Shown here: piece after piece, positions 1 to 8,273 of the stretch
Position numbering within the stretch: position 1 is the stretch's first letter
How the letters are laid out: each line of letters begins with the position of its first letter
Origin: Halalkalibacter oceani
Lineage (GTDB): Bacteria; Bacillota; Bacilli; Bacillales; Bacillaceae_D
Direction: 5' to 3'
DNA length: 64,000 nucleotides
Assembly (NCBI RefSeq): GCF_040544555.1
Contig: NZ_JBEPKD010000020.1
Location: 11,048 to 75,047, forward strand
Program-made: the position numbers and the translations under genes
Notes under the pieces: generated by a model
Told to the model about the DNA's origin: nothing
The model's input: the letters and a program-made list of their open reading frames with translations, nothing else
Databases searched by the model: none

Positions 1-9
1 GCTAATCTC

Positions 10-38
10 TTGCATGGATGAAGCACTTTCGGTATGAT
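10..38 (+). promoter_or_regulatory. Probable sigma-A promoter for queA-tgt-yajC
   Basis: TTGCAT (10-15) and TATGAT (33-38) are separated by exactly 17 bases, about 45 bases before queA. This is a good match to the housekeeping consensus. Transcription would start near position 45. It would let queA be read independently of the upstream gene, which lies outside the window. Confidence 0.5.
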
Positions 39-80
39 GATAGGGATATGACAGGAACGGTTATGTGAAAAGGTGACGAC

Positions 81-1112
81 ATGACGATGAAAATAGACGA
101 TTTTGATTTTAATTTACCAGAGGAATTAATTGCCCAGACGCCGCTTCAGGATCGAACGGCGTCTCGTTTGCTTGTCTTAGATCGGGAATCGGGTGCAATT
201 AAAGATGGAACGTTTTCCGATATGATCGACGAATTGGAGGAAGGGGACTGCCTCGTCTTAAACGATACGAGGGTTCTTCCGGCAAGACTATTCGGAGTGA
301 AAGAAGATACCGGCGCTCAAATTGAAGTCCTGTTGCTGAAGCAGCTGGAAAATGATCAGTGGGAAACGCTGATTAAACCGGCGAAGCGCGTCAAGGCAGG
401 AACGGTTATTCAATTTGGCGATGGCCGGCTGCGCGCGACCTGTGTCCGGGAAGCTGATCATGGCGGGCGGATTTTGCAAATGGAATATGAAGGCATCTTC
501 CATGAAATTCTTGATGAATTGGGAGAAATGCCGCTTCCCCCTTATATTAAGGAAACATTGGCTGATCAGGAGCGCTATCAGACCGTCTACGCCAAGCATC
601 GCGGATCAGCGGCTGCACCGACGGCCGGACTTCATTTTACAACTGAACTGCTTGAACGAATTCAGCAAAAAGGGGTCCATGTGACCTTTGTAACGCTGCA
701 TGTCGGTCTCGGGACATTTCGCCCGGTGAGCGTAGAGCGGATCGAAGAGCACCAAATGCATGCCGAGTTTTATCAAATGAGTGAAGGAACAGCGCGGCTG
801 TTGACGAGTGTGAGGGAAAACGGCAAGCGAATTATTGCTGTCGGTACAACATCGGTCCGGACGTTGGAGACGATTATCCAGGAGCACGGCGAGTTTCGCG
901 AATGCTCGGGCTGGACCTCAATTTTTATCTATCCAGGCTATGTGATCAAAGCGATTGATGCGATGGTGACGAACTTTCACTTGCCAAAGTCGACACTCGT
1001 GATGCTCGTCAGTGCGTTTGCGGGAAAAGAGAACATCATGAAGGCTTATCAGCATGCCGTCAATGAACGCTATCGTTTCTTCAGCTTTGGAGATGCGATG
1101 CTGATTCGTTGA
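81..1112 (+). CDS. queA: S-adenosylmethionine:tRNA ribosyltransferase-isomerase QueA
   Basis: QueA moves the ribosyl group of S-adenosylmethionine onto 7-aminomethyl-7-deazaguanine already placed in tRNA, giving epoxyqueuosine at wobble position 34. The 343-residue product has the family hallmarks NDTRVLPARL (about residues 61-70) and GSAAAPTAGLHFT (about 175-187), and is full length. Tgt, the preceding step of the pathway, follows at once. The start is uncertain. ATG 81 lies 5 bases after AGGTG, while ATG 87 (MKIDDF) lies 11 bases after it and fits the usual N-terminus of the family. Identification is secure. Confidence 0.97.
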   Translation: MTMKIDDFDFNLPEELIAQTPLQDRTASRLLVLDRESGAIKDGTFSDMIDELEEGDCLVLNDTRVLPARLFGVKEDTGAQIEVLLLKQLENDQWETLIKPAKRVKAGTVIQFGDGRLRATCVREADHGGRILQMEYEGIFHEILDELGEMPLPPYIKETLADQERYQTVYAKHRGSAAAPTAGLHFTTELLERIQQKGVHVTFVTLHVGLGTFRPVSVERIEEHQMHAEFYQMSEGTARLLTSVRENGKRIIAVGTTSVRTLETIIQEHGEFRECSGWTSIFIYPGYVIKAIDAMVTNFHLPKSTLVMLVSAFAGKENIMKAYQHAVNERYRFFSFGDAMLIR

Positions 1113-1141
1113 CCCGTACACGCTCAAGGAGGAAAAAGGAA

Positions 1142-2281
1142 ATGTCAGCGATAACATATGAGCATATTAAAACATGTAAACAGTCCGGCGCCCGGCTCGG
1201 GAAGGTTCATACGCCTCACGGGACGTTTGAAACGCCGATTTTTATGCCGGTCGGTACACTGGCAACGGTAAAAACGATGAGTCCGGAAGATTTATACGAT
1301 ATGAACGCGCAAATTATTTTGAGCAACACGTATCATCTATGGCTAAGACCGGGCCATGACATTATTAAAGAAGCAGGGGGCCTGCATAAGTTCATGAACT
1401 GGGAGCGTCCGATTTTAACCGATTCCGGCGGCTTTCAGGTTTTCAGCTTAAGCGACCTGCGCAAAATCGAAGAGGAAGGCGTACACTTTCGCAATCATTT
1501 AAATGGGGACAAGCTCTTTTTAAGCCCGGAAAAGGCGATGGAAATTCAAAATGCGCTCGGATCGGACATTATGATGGCCTTTGATGAATGCCCGCCATAT
1601 CCGGCAGAATATGAGTATATGAAGAAGTCGGTCGAACGGACGAGCCGTTGGGCTGAACGCTGTCTCGAAGCGCACGGGCGCCCGCAGGATCAGGGGCTGT
1701 TCGGCATCGTCCAGGGAGGCGAGTATGAAGAATTGCGCAAGCAGAGCGCGGAGGATTTAGTTTCGCTTGATTTTCCGGGCTATGCTGTCGGCGGATTATC
1801 GGTCGGCGAGCCAAAGGATGTCATGAATCGCGTGCTTGAATTTACGACGCCTCATTTGCCAGAGGACAAACCGCGTTATTTAATGGGAGTAGGCTCTGCT
1901 GATTCCTTGATTGACGGGGCGATCCGCGGGATTGACATGTTTGACTGTGTGCTTCCGACCCGTATTGCCCGAAATGGAACGCTAATGACGAGCAAAGGAC
2001 GGCTTGTCGTGCGCAACGCCAAATATGCCCGCGATTTTCGTCCGCTGGATGAAAATTGCGATTGCCACGTGTGCCGGAATTACACAAGAGCCTATATTCG
2101 TCATCTAATTAAATGTGAGGAAACGTTCGGTTTTCGATTAACGTCTTATCATAATCTCTATTTCCTGTTAAACTTAATGGAAAAGGTAAGAGAGGCGATA
2201 CGACAAGATCGGCTTCTTGACTTTAGAGAAGAGTTTTTTGAACAATATGGCTTTAATAAGCCCAATGCCAAAAATTTCTAG
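1142..2281 (+). CDS. tgt: Queuine/preQ1 tRNA-guanine transglycosylase Tgt
   Basis: Tgt swaps the guanine at position 34 of GUN-anticodon tRNAs for preQ1, the substrate later used by QueA. The protein has 379 residues. Visible motifs are TDSGGFQVFS, which is part of the active-site pocket, DMFDCVLPTR with the nucleophilic Asp, and a C-terminal zinc site CDCHVC followed by a Cys and a His. I start it at ATG 1142 because AAGGAGG lies 9 bases upstream. The reading frame stays open back to a TTG at 1109, but that extension lacks a ribosome site and is not conserved. It is cotranscribed with queA. Confidence 0.97.
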   Translation: MSAITYEHIKTCKQSGARLGKVHTPHGTFETPIFMPVGTLATVKTMSPEDLYDMNAQIILSNTYHLWLRPGHDIIKEAGGLHKFMNWERPILTDSGGFQVFSLSDLRKIEEEGVHFRNHLNGDKLFLSPEKAMEIQNALGSDIMMAFDECPPYPAEYEYMKKSVERTSRWAERCLEAHGRPQDQGLFGIVQGGEYEELRKQSAEDLVSLDFPGYAVGGLSVGEPKDVMNRVLEFTTPHLPEDKPRYLMGVGSADSLIDGAIRGIDMFDCVLPTRIARNGTLMTSKGRLVVRNAKYARDFRPLDENCDCHVCRNYTRAYIRHLIKCEETFGFRLTSYHNLYFLLNLMEKVREAIRQDRLLDFREEFFEQYGFNKPNAKNF

Positions 2282-2313
2282 CATGCTTTGAGTAAAGAAA
2301 GGGGGGAAAATAG

Positions 2314-2577
2314 ATGGAGCTATTTGGAACATTGCTTCCGTTAATCTTAATGTTTGCGATCTTCTACTTCCTGTTAATCAGGCCACAGCAGAAGAAGCAA
2401 AGAGCCATTCGCGATATGCACAACTCATTACAGCGTGGCGATAAAATTATTACGATCGGCGGACTTCACGGTGTTATCGATTCAATCGACGAGGACACAA
2501 TTGTCATCCTTGTTAATGATAACCGTAAGCTGACGTATGATCGCGCTGCCGTAAGAGAAGTTGTCAATCCGGATTAA
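2314..2577 (+). CDS. yajC: Preprotein translocase accessory subunit YajC
   Basis: YajC is a small single-span membrane protein that associates with SecDF and SecYEG. The 87-residue product has one N-terminal membrane helix (about residues 5-22) followed by the typical IRPQQKKQ stretch and a soluble domain with GDKIITIGGLHG. A G-rich ribosome site precedes the ATG. It is the last gene of the queA-tgt-yajC unit, which ends at a strong hairpin. The secD and secF genes lie 6 kb downstream. Confidence 0.95.
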   Translation: MELFGTLLPLILMFAIFYFLLIRPQQKKQRAIRDMHNSLQRGDKIITIGGLHGVIDSIDEDTIVILVNDNRKLTYDRAAVREVVNPD

Positions 2578-2589
2578 CGAGCATACATA

Positions 2590-2634
2590 AAAAGAGTTGT
2601 CCCAACGCGTAGGCTTTGAGACGACTCTTTTTTT
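2590..2634 (+). terminator. Rho-independent terminator after yajC
   Basis: AAAGAGTTGTC pairs with GACGACTCTTT across an 18-base loop and is followed by a run of T. It closes the queA operon. Confidence 0.8.
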
Positions 2635-2703
2635 GGATCTATTTAAGAGCTTGAGACACAAAAAGAGTGAGCATGGAGTAACAGTGGGTATATTCTCGAT
2701 GAG

Positions 2704-2730
2704 CAAGATCGTGGCGGTTCCACTCATTGC
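2704..2730 (-). repeat. Partial copy of the GGAACCGCCACGATC intergenic repeat
   Basis: Read on the minus strand this fragment gives an ATGAGTGGAACCGCCACGATC-like arm, nearly identical to the left arm of the longer repeats near 5.4, 22.6 and 34.0 kb. Only one arm is present, so this looks like a truncated copy. Confidence 0.55.
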
Positions 2731-2738
2731 TTAAGCTT

Positions 2739-2783
2739 AAGGGGCTGGGAAAAGGTAAAAAAACAACCTTTGTCCCAGCCCCT
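2739..2783. terminator. Bidirectional terminator between yajC and the convergent membrane gene
   Basis: AAGGGGCTGGGA pairs with TCCCAGCCCCTT, with A- and T-runs in the loop and T-rich sequence beyond. It lies between two convergent genes and belongs to a recurring GCTGGGACAAAAGG-type terminator class in this window. Confidence 0.7.
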
Positions 2784-2802
2784 TGTTGTGTTTTTCTTTT
2801 CT

Positions 2803-3177
2803 TTAATCCCGCGACAAATTAACACCGATCATGCCGCCGAATGCAGCGACAAGCATATAGCCACCATGATAAAGGTACTGTTCCTTCGTGAAGCTGCTAT
2901 CATAGCCTAAATACTGGACAAGAAACGTTAGGAGCGAAAAGATGAAAGCCGTCGCCGCCCCGGCCAGCCAGCCCCGGCGGTTCGATTTTGCTCCGGAAAT
3001 CGTTCCTCCAAGAAACATCGCTAAAAACGCGACGCTCGTAATCAGCCATGCGACAGAGCGCTCGGTAAAGGAAGTAAACGATAAGAACAACGAGATGACG
3101 AGACTAAATGAAAGAGCAATGACGAGAACAGTCGACAGCCCAAATAAAACAGCAGGCATAAATCCCCGATTTGCCAT
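2803..3177 (-). CDS. TIGR04086-type four-helix membrane protein (YrzE-like)
   Basis: The 124-residue product is almost entirely hydrophobic, with four predicted membrane helices and a basic SGAKSNRRG loop between the second and third. Length, topology and position after yajC match the YrzE/TIGR04086 family of Bacillaceae, whose function is unknown. I start at ATG 3177 because AAAGGAGAG lies 6 bases upstream. The longer frame from a TTG would contain the ribosome site itself. The gene is convergent with the yajC unit. Confidence 0.8.
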   Translation of the reverse strand: MANRGFMPAVLFGLSTVLVIALSFSLVISLFLSFTSFTERSVAWLITSVAFLAMFLGGTISGAKSNRRGWLAGAATAFIFSLLTFLVQYLGYDSSFTKEQYLYHGGYMLVAAFGGMIGVNLSRD

Positions 3178-3372
3178 ATAGATCTCTCCTTTCAAATGGA
3201 CAAAAATCCTTTACTACAGCTTATTCAGGCTTGTTTTAAATAGACGTAAAAATTTCAATCATCATGCCGGTCCTTCCTTCTTGATGAAATCATGGACAGA
3301 CTTTTTGGCAGTGGACATGTTTCTGAAAAAGAGGACATAGGATGTAGTAGTGGGAAGGAGAGGAGTGCAGCT

Positions 3373-4662
3373 ATGGGGGTCCCCTTGGCAATTGTGATTT
3401 TTATTTTCAGTTATTTCTTCATTATCACGGAAAAAATGAACCGGGCCGTCATTGCCTGTTTTGGCGGCGTTTTAATGCTGATCTTTCACGTTTATGAAAT
3501 CAATGCTGCTTTTCTCCACCATATTGACTGGCACACGATCACCTTATTATTAGCGATGATGATTCTTGTTTCCATTACAAGCCAGAGCGGTTTTTTTGAG
3601 TATGTTGCCGTCTCGCTCGCCAAATGGGTAAAGGGGCGTCCGCTGCCTTTGTTGATTGCGATCTCCTCCTTAACGGCATTTGGCTCGGCTTTTTTAAATA
3701 ATGTGACAACCGTGCTGCTCATTGTGCCGATTGTCTTTACGCTGACGTCGCTGTTAAAGCTGCCTGCCGTGCCTTTTCTGCTGTCGATCGTCATGGCTTC
3801 AAACATTGGCGGGACGGCGACCTTGATTGGAGATCCGCCTAATTTAATGATCGGCCAAGCTGTTGATTATTTAAGCTTTAACGACTTTCTGATTCATTTA
3901 AGTCCTGTTGTGCTGCTGATTTTCCTTGTCGTTATGGCTTGTCTCGTCTTGATTTACAAAAAGCAGCTGATCGTTTCGAAGGAGGATCGGGCAAAATTGC
4001 TGGAAATTGTTCCATCCACCTATATTAAAGACCGCAAGCTGCTGGTGAAGTCGGTTTCCATCCTCTCGCTGACAACGCTCGGTTTTATCGTCCAGCCATT
4101 CATCCACACGGAATTGACGAGCATCGCGATGACGGGCGCCCTGCTGCTGATGCTGCTAACGCATGAAGAACAGGATATGGAAGAAGTGTTTCGTTCGGTC
4201 GAATGGGTAACGCTGTTCTTTTTTATTGGGCTGTTTATGCTCGTCGGCGGCTTAAAGGAAGTCGGCATTATTGATGAAATGGCGAAATCGATTATTTATT
4301 ATACCGAGGGGGATTTGCCGAAAACAGCTCTTTTTATTCTATGGGGCTCCGGTATCTTGTCCGGGTTTGTTGACAATATTCCGTTTGTCGCGGCGATGAT
4401 TCCCGTTATATTAGAGTTCCAGGAATTTGGAATGCATAATTTGGAACCGTTATGGTGGGCTTTGGCATTAGGCGCCTGTCTTGGCGGCAATGCGACGATC
4501 ATCGGTGCTACGGCCAACGTGATTGTCGCTGGTCTGGCTGTCAAAGCGAAGCAATCATTCAGCTATTTGGAATTTCTAAAAATCGGCCTCCCGGTAGCCC
4601 TGATTTCATTTGTCATCTCGACGATTTATTTATATTTGCGTTATTTGGTTGATTTCATTTAA
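3373..4662 (+). CDS. ArsB/NhaD-superfamily anion or Na+/H+ carrier
   Basis: This is a polytopic inner-membrane carrier of 429 residues with about 11 hydrophobic segments. The paired signatures NNVTTVLLIVP and DNIPFVAAMIP, plus SNIGGTATLIGDPPNLMI, are characteristic of the ArsB/NhaD/CitMHS ion-transporter superfamily. The family includes arsenite exporters, Na+/H+ antiporters and dicarboxylate carriers, and the sequence alone does not tell me which applies. I start at ATG 3373, 7 bases after AAGGAGAGGAG. The 27-codon upstream extension in the same frame is hydrophilic and probably untranslated. Confidence 0.85.
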   Translation: MGVPLAIVIFIFSYFFIITEKMNRAVIACFGGVLMLIFHVYEINAAFLHHIDWHTITLLLAMMILVSITSQSGFFEYVAVSLAKWVKGRPLPLLIAISSLTAFGSAFLNNVTTVLLIVPIVFTLTSLLKLPAVPFLLSIVMASNIGGTATLIGDPPNLMIGQAVDYLSFNDFLIHLSPVVLLIFLVVMACLVLIYKKQLIVSKEDRAKLLEIVPSTYIKDRKLLVKSVSILSLTTLGFIVQPFIHTELTSIAMTGALLLMLLTHEEQDMEEVFRSVEWVTLFFFIGLFMLVGGLKEVGIIDEMAKSIIYYTEGDLPKTALFILWGSGILSGFVDNIPFVAAMIPVILEFQEFGMHNLEPLWWALALGACLGGNATIIGATANVIVAGLAVKAKQSFSYLEFLKIGLPVALISFVISTIYLYLRYLVDFI

Positions 4663-4671
4663 GACAGCTTC

Positions 4672-4720
4672 GGGCTGGGACAAAAGGTGTTTTTTTCGAC
4701 CTTTTGCCCGGCCTTTTTTT
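4672..4720 (+). terminator. Terminator after the ion carrier gene
   Basis: GGCTGGGACAAAAGGT pairs with ACCTTTTGCCCGGCC and is followed by seven T. It is of the same sequence class as the hairpins near 2.74 and 22.6 kb. Confidence 0.8.
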
Positions 4721-4786
4721 AAAAAATCATGAGCTGCTGTTCCCTGGTCATACTAAGAAGAGAAAAAAGGGAATGGGAGGAGCAAG

Positions 4787-5431
4787 ATGGATTATGGCAC
4801 GATTATCCTGAGGACGATATTTATTTACTTCATCATACTCTTTGTGCTGCGCTTTATGGGCAAGCGCGAAATCGGGCAGCTTTCGGTGCTGGACTTTGTT
4901 GTCTCTATTATGATTGCCGAGCTTGCTGTCATTTCAATTGAAAATATTCAAGCACCGATGCTTCATACGATTTTGCCGATCGTCATCCTGTCGATCATTC
5001 AACTTGTGCTGGCGATCTTTTCCTTGAAAAGTGAACGGATTCGGAAGCTCGTCGACGGAAAACCGTCTGTTTTGATCAATGGAGGGGAAATTGATGAGAA
5101 AGAAATGCGGAAGCAGCGCTATAATTTCGATGATTTGCTCATTCAGTTGAGGCAGCAGAAGGTAAGCAAGCTCTCTGATGTCGAGTTTGCCATTTTAGAG
5201 CCGTCCGGAAAGCTGTCGGTCATTGAAAAGAAGCCCGATAAGGATGAGCCCGTAATGCCGCTGCCCCTCATCCTGGACGGCAAGGTGCAGGAAGACCACC
5301 TCAAACAAATTAACCAGACCTCCCTTTGGCTGCGCCAGCAAATGCGCAAGCTCGGCTATCGCGACATAAAAAAAATATCCTACTGCGCCCTAAAAGACCA
5401 AGACACATTCTTCGTCGACCTGAAACAATGA
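4787..5431 (+). CDS. DUF421 (YetF/YrbG-type) membrane protein
   Basis: The 214-residue protein has three N-terminal membrane helices (about residues 5-23, 35-52 and 58-76) and a cytoplasmic domain in which VDGKPSVLINGGEID and the LRQQKVSKLSDVEFAILEPSG segment are typical of DUF421. Members occur widely in spore formers, and related YetF-type proteins have been linked to spore germination. The substrate or partner is unknown. GGGAGGAG precedes the ATG at good spacing. It sits alone between two hairpin regions. Confidence 0.85.
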   Translation: MDYGTIILRTIFIYFIILFVLRFMGKREIGQLSVLDFVVSIMIAELAVISIENIQAPMLHTILPIVILSIIQLVLAIFSLKSERIRKLVDGKPSVLINGGEIDEKEMRKQRYNFDDLLIQLRQQKVSKLSDVEFAILEPSGKLSVIEKKPDKDEPVMPLPLILDGKVQEDHLKQINQTSLWLRQQMRKLGYRDIKKISYCALKDQDTFFVDLKQ

Positions 5432-5536
5432 GCGGAACCGCCACGATCTTTTAAAGTCCGTTGTGAGTGAGTTTCTCACAACGGACTTGTGGCGAGTGGA
5501 GCCATTTGCCCCTAGGTCAAAGCGAGTTTTGTCTCA
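5426..5536. repeat. Structured intergenic repeat, family 2, copy A
   Basis: An inner perfect stem AAGTCCGTTGTGAG / CTCACAACGGACTT (5453-5487) is enclosed by GCCAC / GTGGC arms. The left flank ATGAGCGGAACCGCCACGATC and right flank GTGGCG...GAGCCATT recur at 22.63 kb, and in inverted orientation at 33.96 kb. Paired changes in the inner stem (AAGTCC/GGACTT here, AAGGCC/GGCCTT at 22.6 kb) preserve pairing. A decayed second copy may follow to about 5594. It may also terminate the DUF421 transcript. Confidence 0.75.
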
Positions 5537-5633
5537 GAGCGGAACCGTCGCAATAAAAGGGTGGGGCATCACCTAAACGATCTTTTAAAGCCAGCGGGAA
5601 AGGAGGCCGGTGACAGCCTTCCTTGCGGTTTTC

Positions 5634-7205
5634 TTATGCTCGTGGAAGAAGGAATAGCAGGCTTTTTCCGATAAGCGGGAGGCGAAGCAGCTCCTCGCGT
5701 TTAATTAAACCGAGGCGCAGCATCAGCAGTGTATAGAAAAAAGCAAGAATCGCGATCAACACGAGCGTTTCCGCAATTAGTGGTAATGTGAAAAACGAAT
5801 GGTTCTTCAGGAAAAGACCAAGCGCGGCTGTCGTCACAATCAGAAAAACTGATTTGATGAACATTTTCGTTTCAATCGTAAAGCTGATCGTCTTCACGAC
5901 AGACGCAAAGTGAAGCAGGGTAACAAGCACCATTCCGATCACAACGGCAAGCGCCGCCCCCATAATGCCGAGTGCCGGCTGTGAAGCGAGCACGAAAATC
6001 GCAGCTATTTTGATCACGGCTCCGAACAGGCTGTTCATCATCGCCGCCTTTGCGAGATTCAGTGCCTGTAAAGTAGCTTGAAGAGGGCCCTGGAAGTAAA
6101 GAAAGATGCTGAACGGGGCCATCAGTTTTACATATGTGGCGACGGTAGGCGCATTGTACATTAAAGACATGATCGGCTCCGCCAGGACATAGAGGACGAC
6201 GACAGCCATTCCGCCGGACAAAAGGGCAAGCCGCAGTGCCTGATTGAGCCGGTAGTGAATCGTTTTATAATGCTTGCGGGCCGAAGCTTCACTAATTGCC
6301 GGGACGAGCGAAACGGATAATGAATTCGTAATGAATGTTGGCAGGAGGAGAAGAGGAATGACAAAGCCGGCCAGCTCTCCGTATTGCTTTGTGGCGAGGA
6401 TCGTCGTAACTCCGGCCAAAGCTAAACTTTGCGCGACGACGATAGGCTCAAAGAAAAGGGAAAGCGAGCCGATTAAGCGGCTTCCCGTCGTCGGCAAAGC
6501 AATCGACAGCAAGTCGCGCAGCGTATGACGTCCTTCCTTCGCATAGTGAAAGAAGCGGCGGCGCACCCGAAAAGACTTATTCCGTTTAAATAAGATGATC
6601 ATATAAACGAGGGAAGCCAGCTCGCCAAACACAACTGAGATCATCGCCCCGGCCGCCGCATACTCCACTCCTAATGGAAGGAAGGCGCTCGTCATGACCG
6701 CGACGAGAGTGATGCGGATGACCTGCTCCAGCACTTGAGAATACGCGGTTGGCTTCATATTCTGTTTCCCTTGAAAATAGCCGCGCATAATCGAGGATAA
6801 AGCGACGATCGGCACAATTGGCGAGATCGCAATCAGTGGGTAATAGGCTCTTTCATCCGTTAACAGCGTATGGGCGACGAACGGGGCAAAGCCGACCATT
6901 GCTATCGTAAAAACAACGCTTAAGACACTCGTAATCGCCAGCGATACGACTAAAATCCGCTTGATCCGCGTTTGATCATTTTTAGCTTCAGCTTCAGCGA
7001 CCAGTTTGGAGATCGCCACAGGTAGTCCTAATTGCGTAATGGTGATCACAAGAAGGAGAGTCGGCACAGCCATCATATAAAGGCCGACTCCTTCCGCCCC
7101 CATGATTCTTGCCACGACGATTCTGTTCACGAAGCCGAGAAATTTAGTGATCAGCCCTGCTATAATAAGAATCAGCGTTCCTTTCAGGAAGGTTTGCTTC
7201 GTCAT
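5634..7205 (-). CDS. spoVB: Stage V sporulation protein SpoVB
   Basis: SpoVB is a MATE/MVF-fold polytopic membrane protein needed for spore cortex peptidoglycan synthesis, where it is thought to act as a lipid II flippase. The 523-residue product has about 14 hydrophobic segments and conserved stretches such as RGYFQGKQNM and LPTTGSRLIGSLS. I start at ATG 7205 (MTKQTFLKG), which matches the family N-terminus. ATG 7223 is an alternative with no better ribosome site, and the open frame further upstream is not protein-like. Transcribed divergently from the next gene. Confidence 0.95.
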   Translation of the reverse strand: MTKQTFLKGTLILIIAGLITKFLGFVNRIVVARIMGAEGVGLYMMAVPTLLLVITITQLGLPVAISKLVAEAEAKNDQTRIKRILVVSLAITSVLSVVFTIAMVGFAPFVAHTLLTDERAYYPLIAISPIVPIVALSSIMRGYFQGKQNMKPTAYSQVLEQVIRITLVAVMTSAFLPLGVEYAAAGAMISVVFGELASLVYMIILFKRNKSFRVRRRFFHYAKEGRHTLRDLLSIALPTTGSRLIGSLSLFFEPIVVAQSLALAGVTTILATKQYGELAGFVIPLLLLPTFITNSLSVSLVPAISEASARKHYKTIHYRLNQALRLALLSGGMAVVVLYVLAEPIMSLMYNAPTVATYVKLMAPFSIFLYFQGPLQATLQALNLAKAAMMNSLFGAVIKIAAIFVLASQPALGIMGAALAVVIGMVLVTLLHFASVVKTISFTIETKMFIKSVFLIVTTAALGLFLKNHSFFTLPLIAETLVLIAILAFFYTLLMLRLGLIKREELLRLPLIGKSLLFLLPRA

Positions 7206-7311
7206 GAACAGCCCTACTTTCATAAAAAATGATGGATATTTTCTGTTATTATCTATATGCTTAGTAGTGGGCCAAGCATGACAGAGAATCATAGAGAGAG
7301 GGCGAAGAATT

Positions 7312-7797
7312 TTGTCTGATGATATGAGGGAGTTTCTCGTGCAAACGTTCAGCTTTTTGCCTGCCGAACTCATTGTTTTGCTCATTTCAGCGATGCCGAT
7401 TTTAGAGCTGCGCGGCGGAATCGTCGTGGCGCACCAGCTTGGACTCTCTTATTTTGAAGCATTGCTGTATGGTGTCATTGGCAATATCCTGCCGATCATC
7501 CCGATTTTGCTGCTATTTCAACCGGTCAGCACTTGGATGCTGCGCTTTGACGTTTATCAGCGTTTCTATCATTGGCTTTATGACCGGACAATGAAAAAAA
7601 GTGACAATGTCGAGAAGTTTGGCGCGCTCGGCTTAATATTGTTCACAGCAGTGCCTTTGCCGACAACAGGAGCTTACTCGGCCTGTTTAGCGGCGATTTT
7701 ATTTTTTATCCCGCTCCAATCTGCTTTTTTGGCCATTTTGGCAGGGATCGTCATTGCCGGCTTTGGGGTCACGAGTGTGATGTATGCGATTTTCTAA
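7312..7797 (+). CDS. Small multidrug export (COG2426) family membrane protein
   Basis: The 161-residue product has four or five hydrophobic helices and the family motifs PILELRGGIVVA and GALGLILFTAVPLPTTGAYSA. These define the COG2426 small export family, whose substrates are not established. The start is a TTG at 7312 preceded by GAGGGCGAAG. ATG 7324 (MREFL) is possible. It is transcribed towards comN, with an AAAAGGAGG ribosome site between them. Confidence 0.85.
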   Translation: MSDDMREFLVQTFSFLPAELIVLLISAMPILELRGGIVVAHQLGLSYFEALLYGVIGNILPIIPILLLFQPVSTWMLRFDVYQRFYHWLYDRTMKKSDNVEKFGALGLILFTAVPLPTTGAYSACLAAILFFIPLQSAFLAILAGIVIAGFGVTSVMYAIF

Positions 7798-7814
7798 AAG
7801 GAGGCGGATGATGC

Positions 7815-8096
7815 ATGAAGGAAAAACAGCAATTTGAAGTATGGCGCGAAGATGTGGAACCGGCCCTGATCAGCAAGTTAGATGAATTTCATTTTCTCGG
7901 GTATGAACGTGTCACCATTGAAGAAATCTGGGAATGCGTGCTTTATCAGCTCCGTAAGCAAAAGGGATTTCTTCATTTCCATGCGTTTGTCAATCAAGTG
8001 ATGACGTTGAAGCCGCAAACGTATATGAATTGGCTTACGGTCAAATCGTATCAGGAGCCTGCTGATTGGTTCGCGGAATTTGAGACGGAAAAATAG
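7815..8096 (+). CDS. comN: Post-transcriptional regulator ComN
   Basis: ComN (YrzD in B. subtilis) is a small soluble protein that promotes accumulation of comE operon mRNA and so supports competence. The 93-residue product, with EDVEPALISKLDEFHFLGYE at its N-terminus and a Trp-rich C-terminal half, matches the family in size and in its position between spoVB and secD. Two out-of-frame ATGs lie just upstream. The in-frame ATG 7815 follows AAAAGGAGGCGG at workable spacing. Confidence 0.85.
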   Translation: MKEKQQFEVWREDVEPALISKLDEFHFLGYERVTIEEIWECVLYQLRKQKGFLHFHAFVNQVMTLKPQTYMNWLTVKSYQEPADWFAEFETEK

Positions 8097-8124
8097 ACAA
8101 ATTTTCAAAATGTTAGTGAGAAAA

Positions 8125-8154
8125 TTGACTGGTATTTCATTAAAAAGCTATAAT
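8125..8154 (+). promoter_or_regulatory. Sigma-A promoter for secD-secF
   Basis: TTGACT (8125-8130), an 18-base spacer and a perfect TATAAT (8149-8154). It lies 120 bases before secD, so the mRNA has a leader of about 110 bases. Confidence 0.65.
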
Positions 8155-8273
8155 GGCTCTATTGTATATTTGATGTTTATTGCCATTATGATATTTTGCA
8201 GTTGGTAAGACCTGCTGCCAGCCGGGCATGAAGGCGGCCGGCGGCGGGGATATGAAGGAGGCAGAAAAGGAAC

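Noticed and set aside
7206..7385. 60-codon N-terminal extension of SpoVB
   Set aside because: SpoVB begins MxKQTFLKG. The extension overlaps the divergent gene start and does not look like protein.
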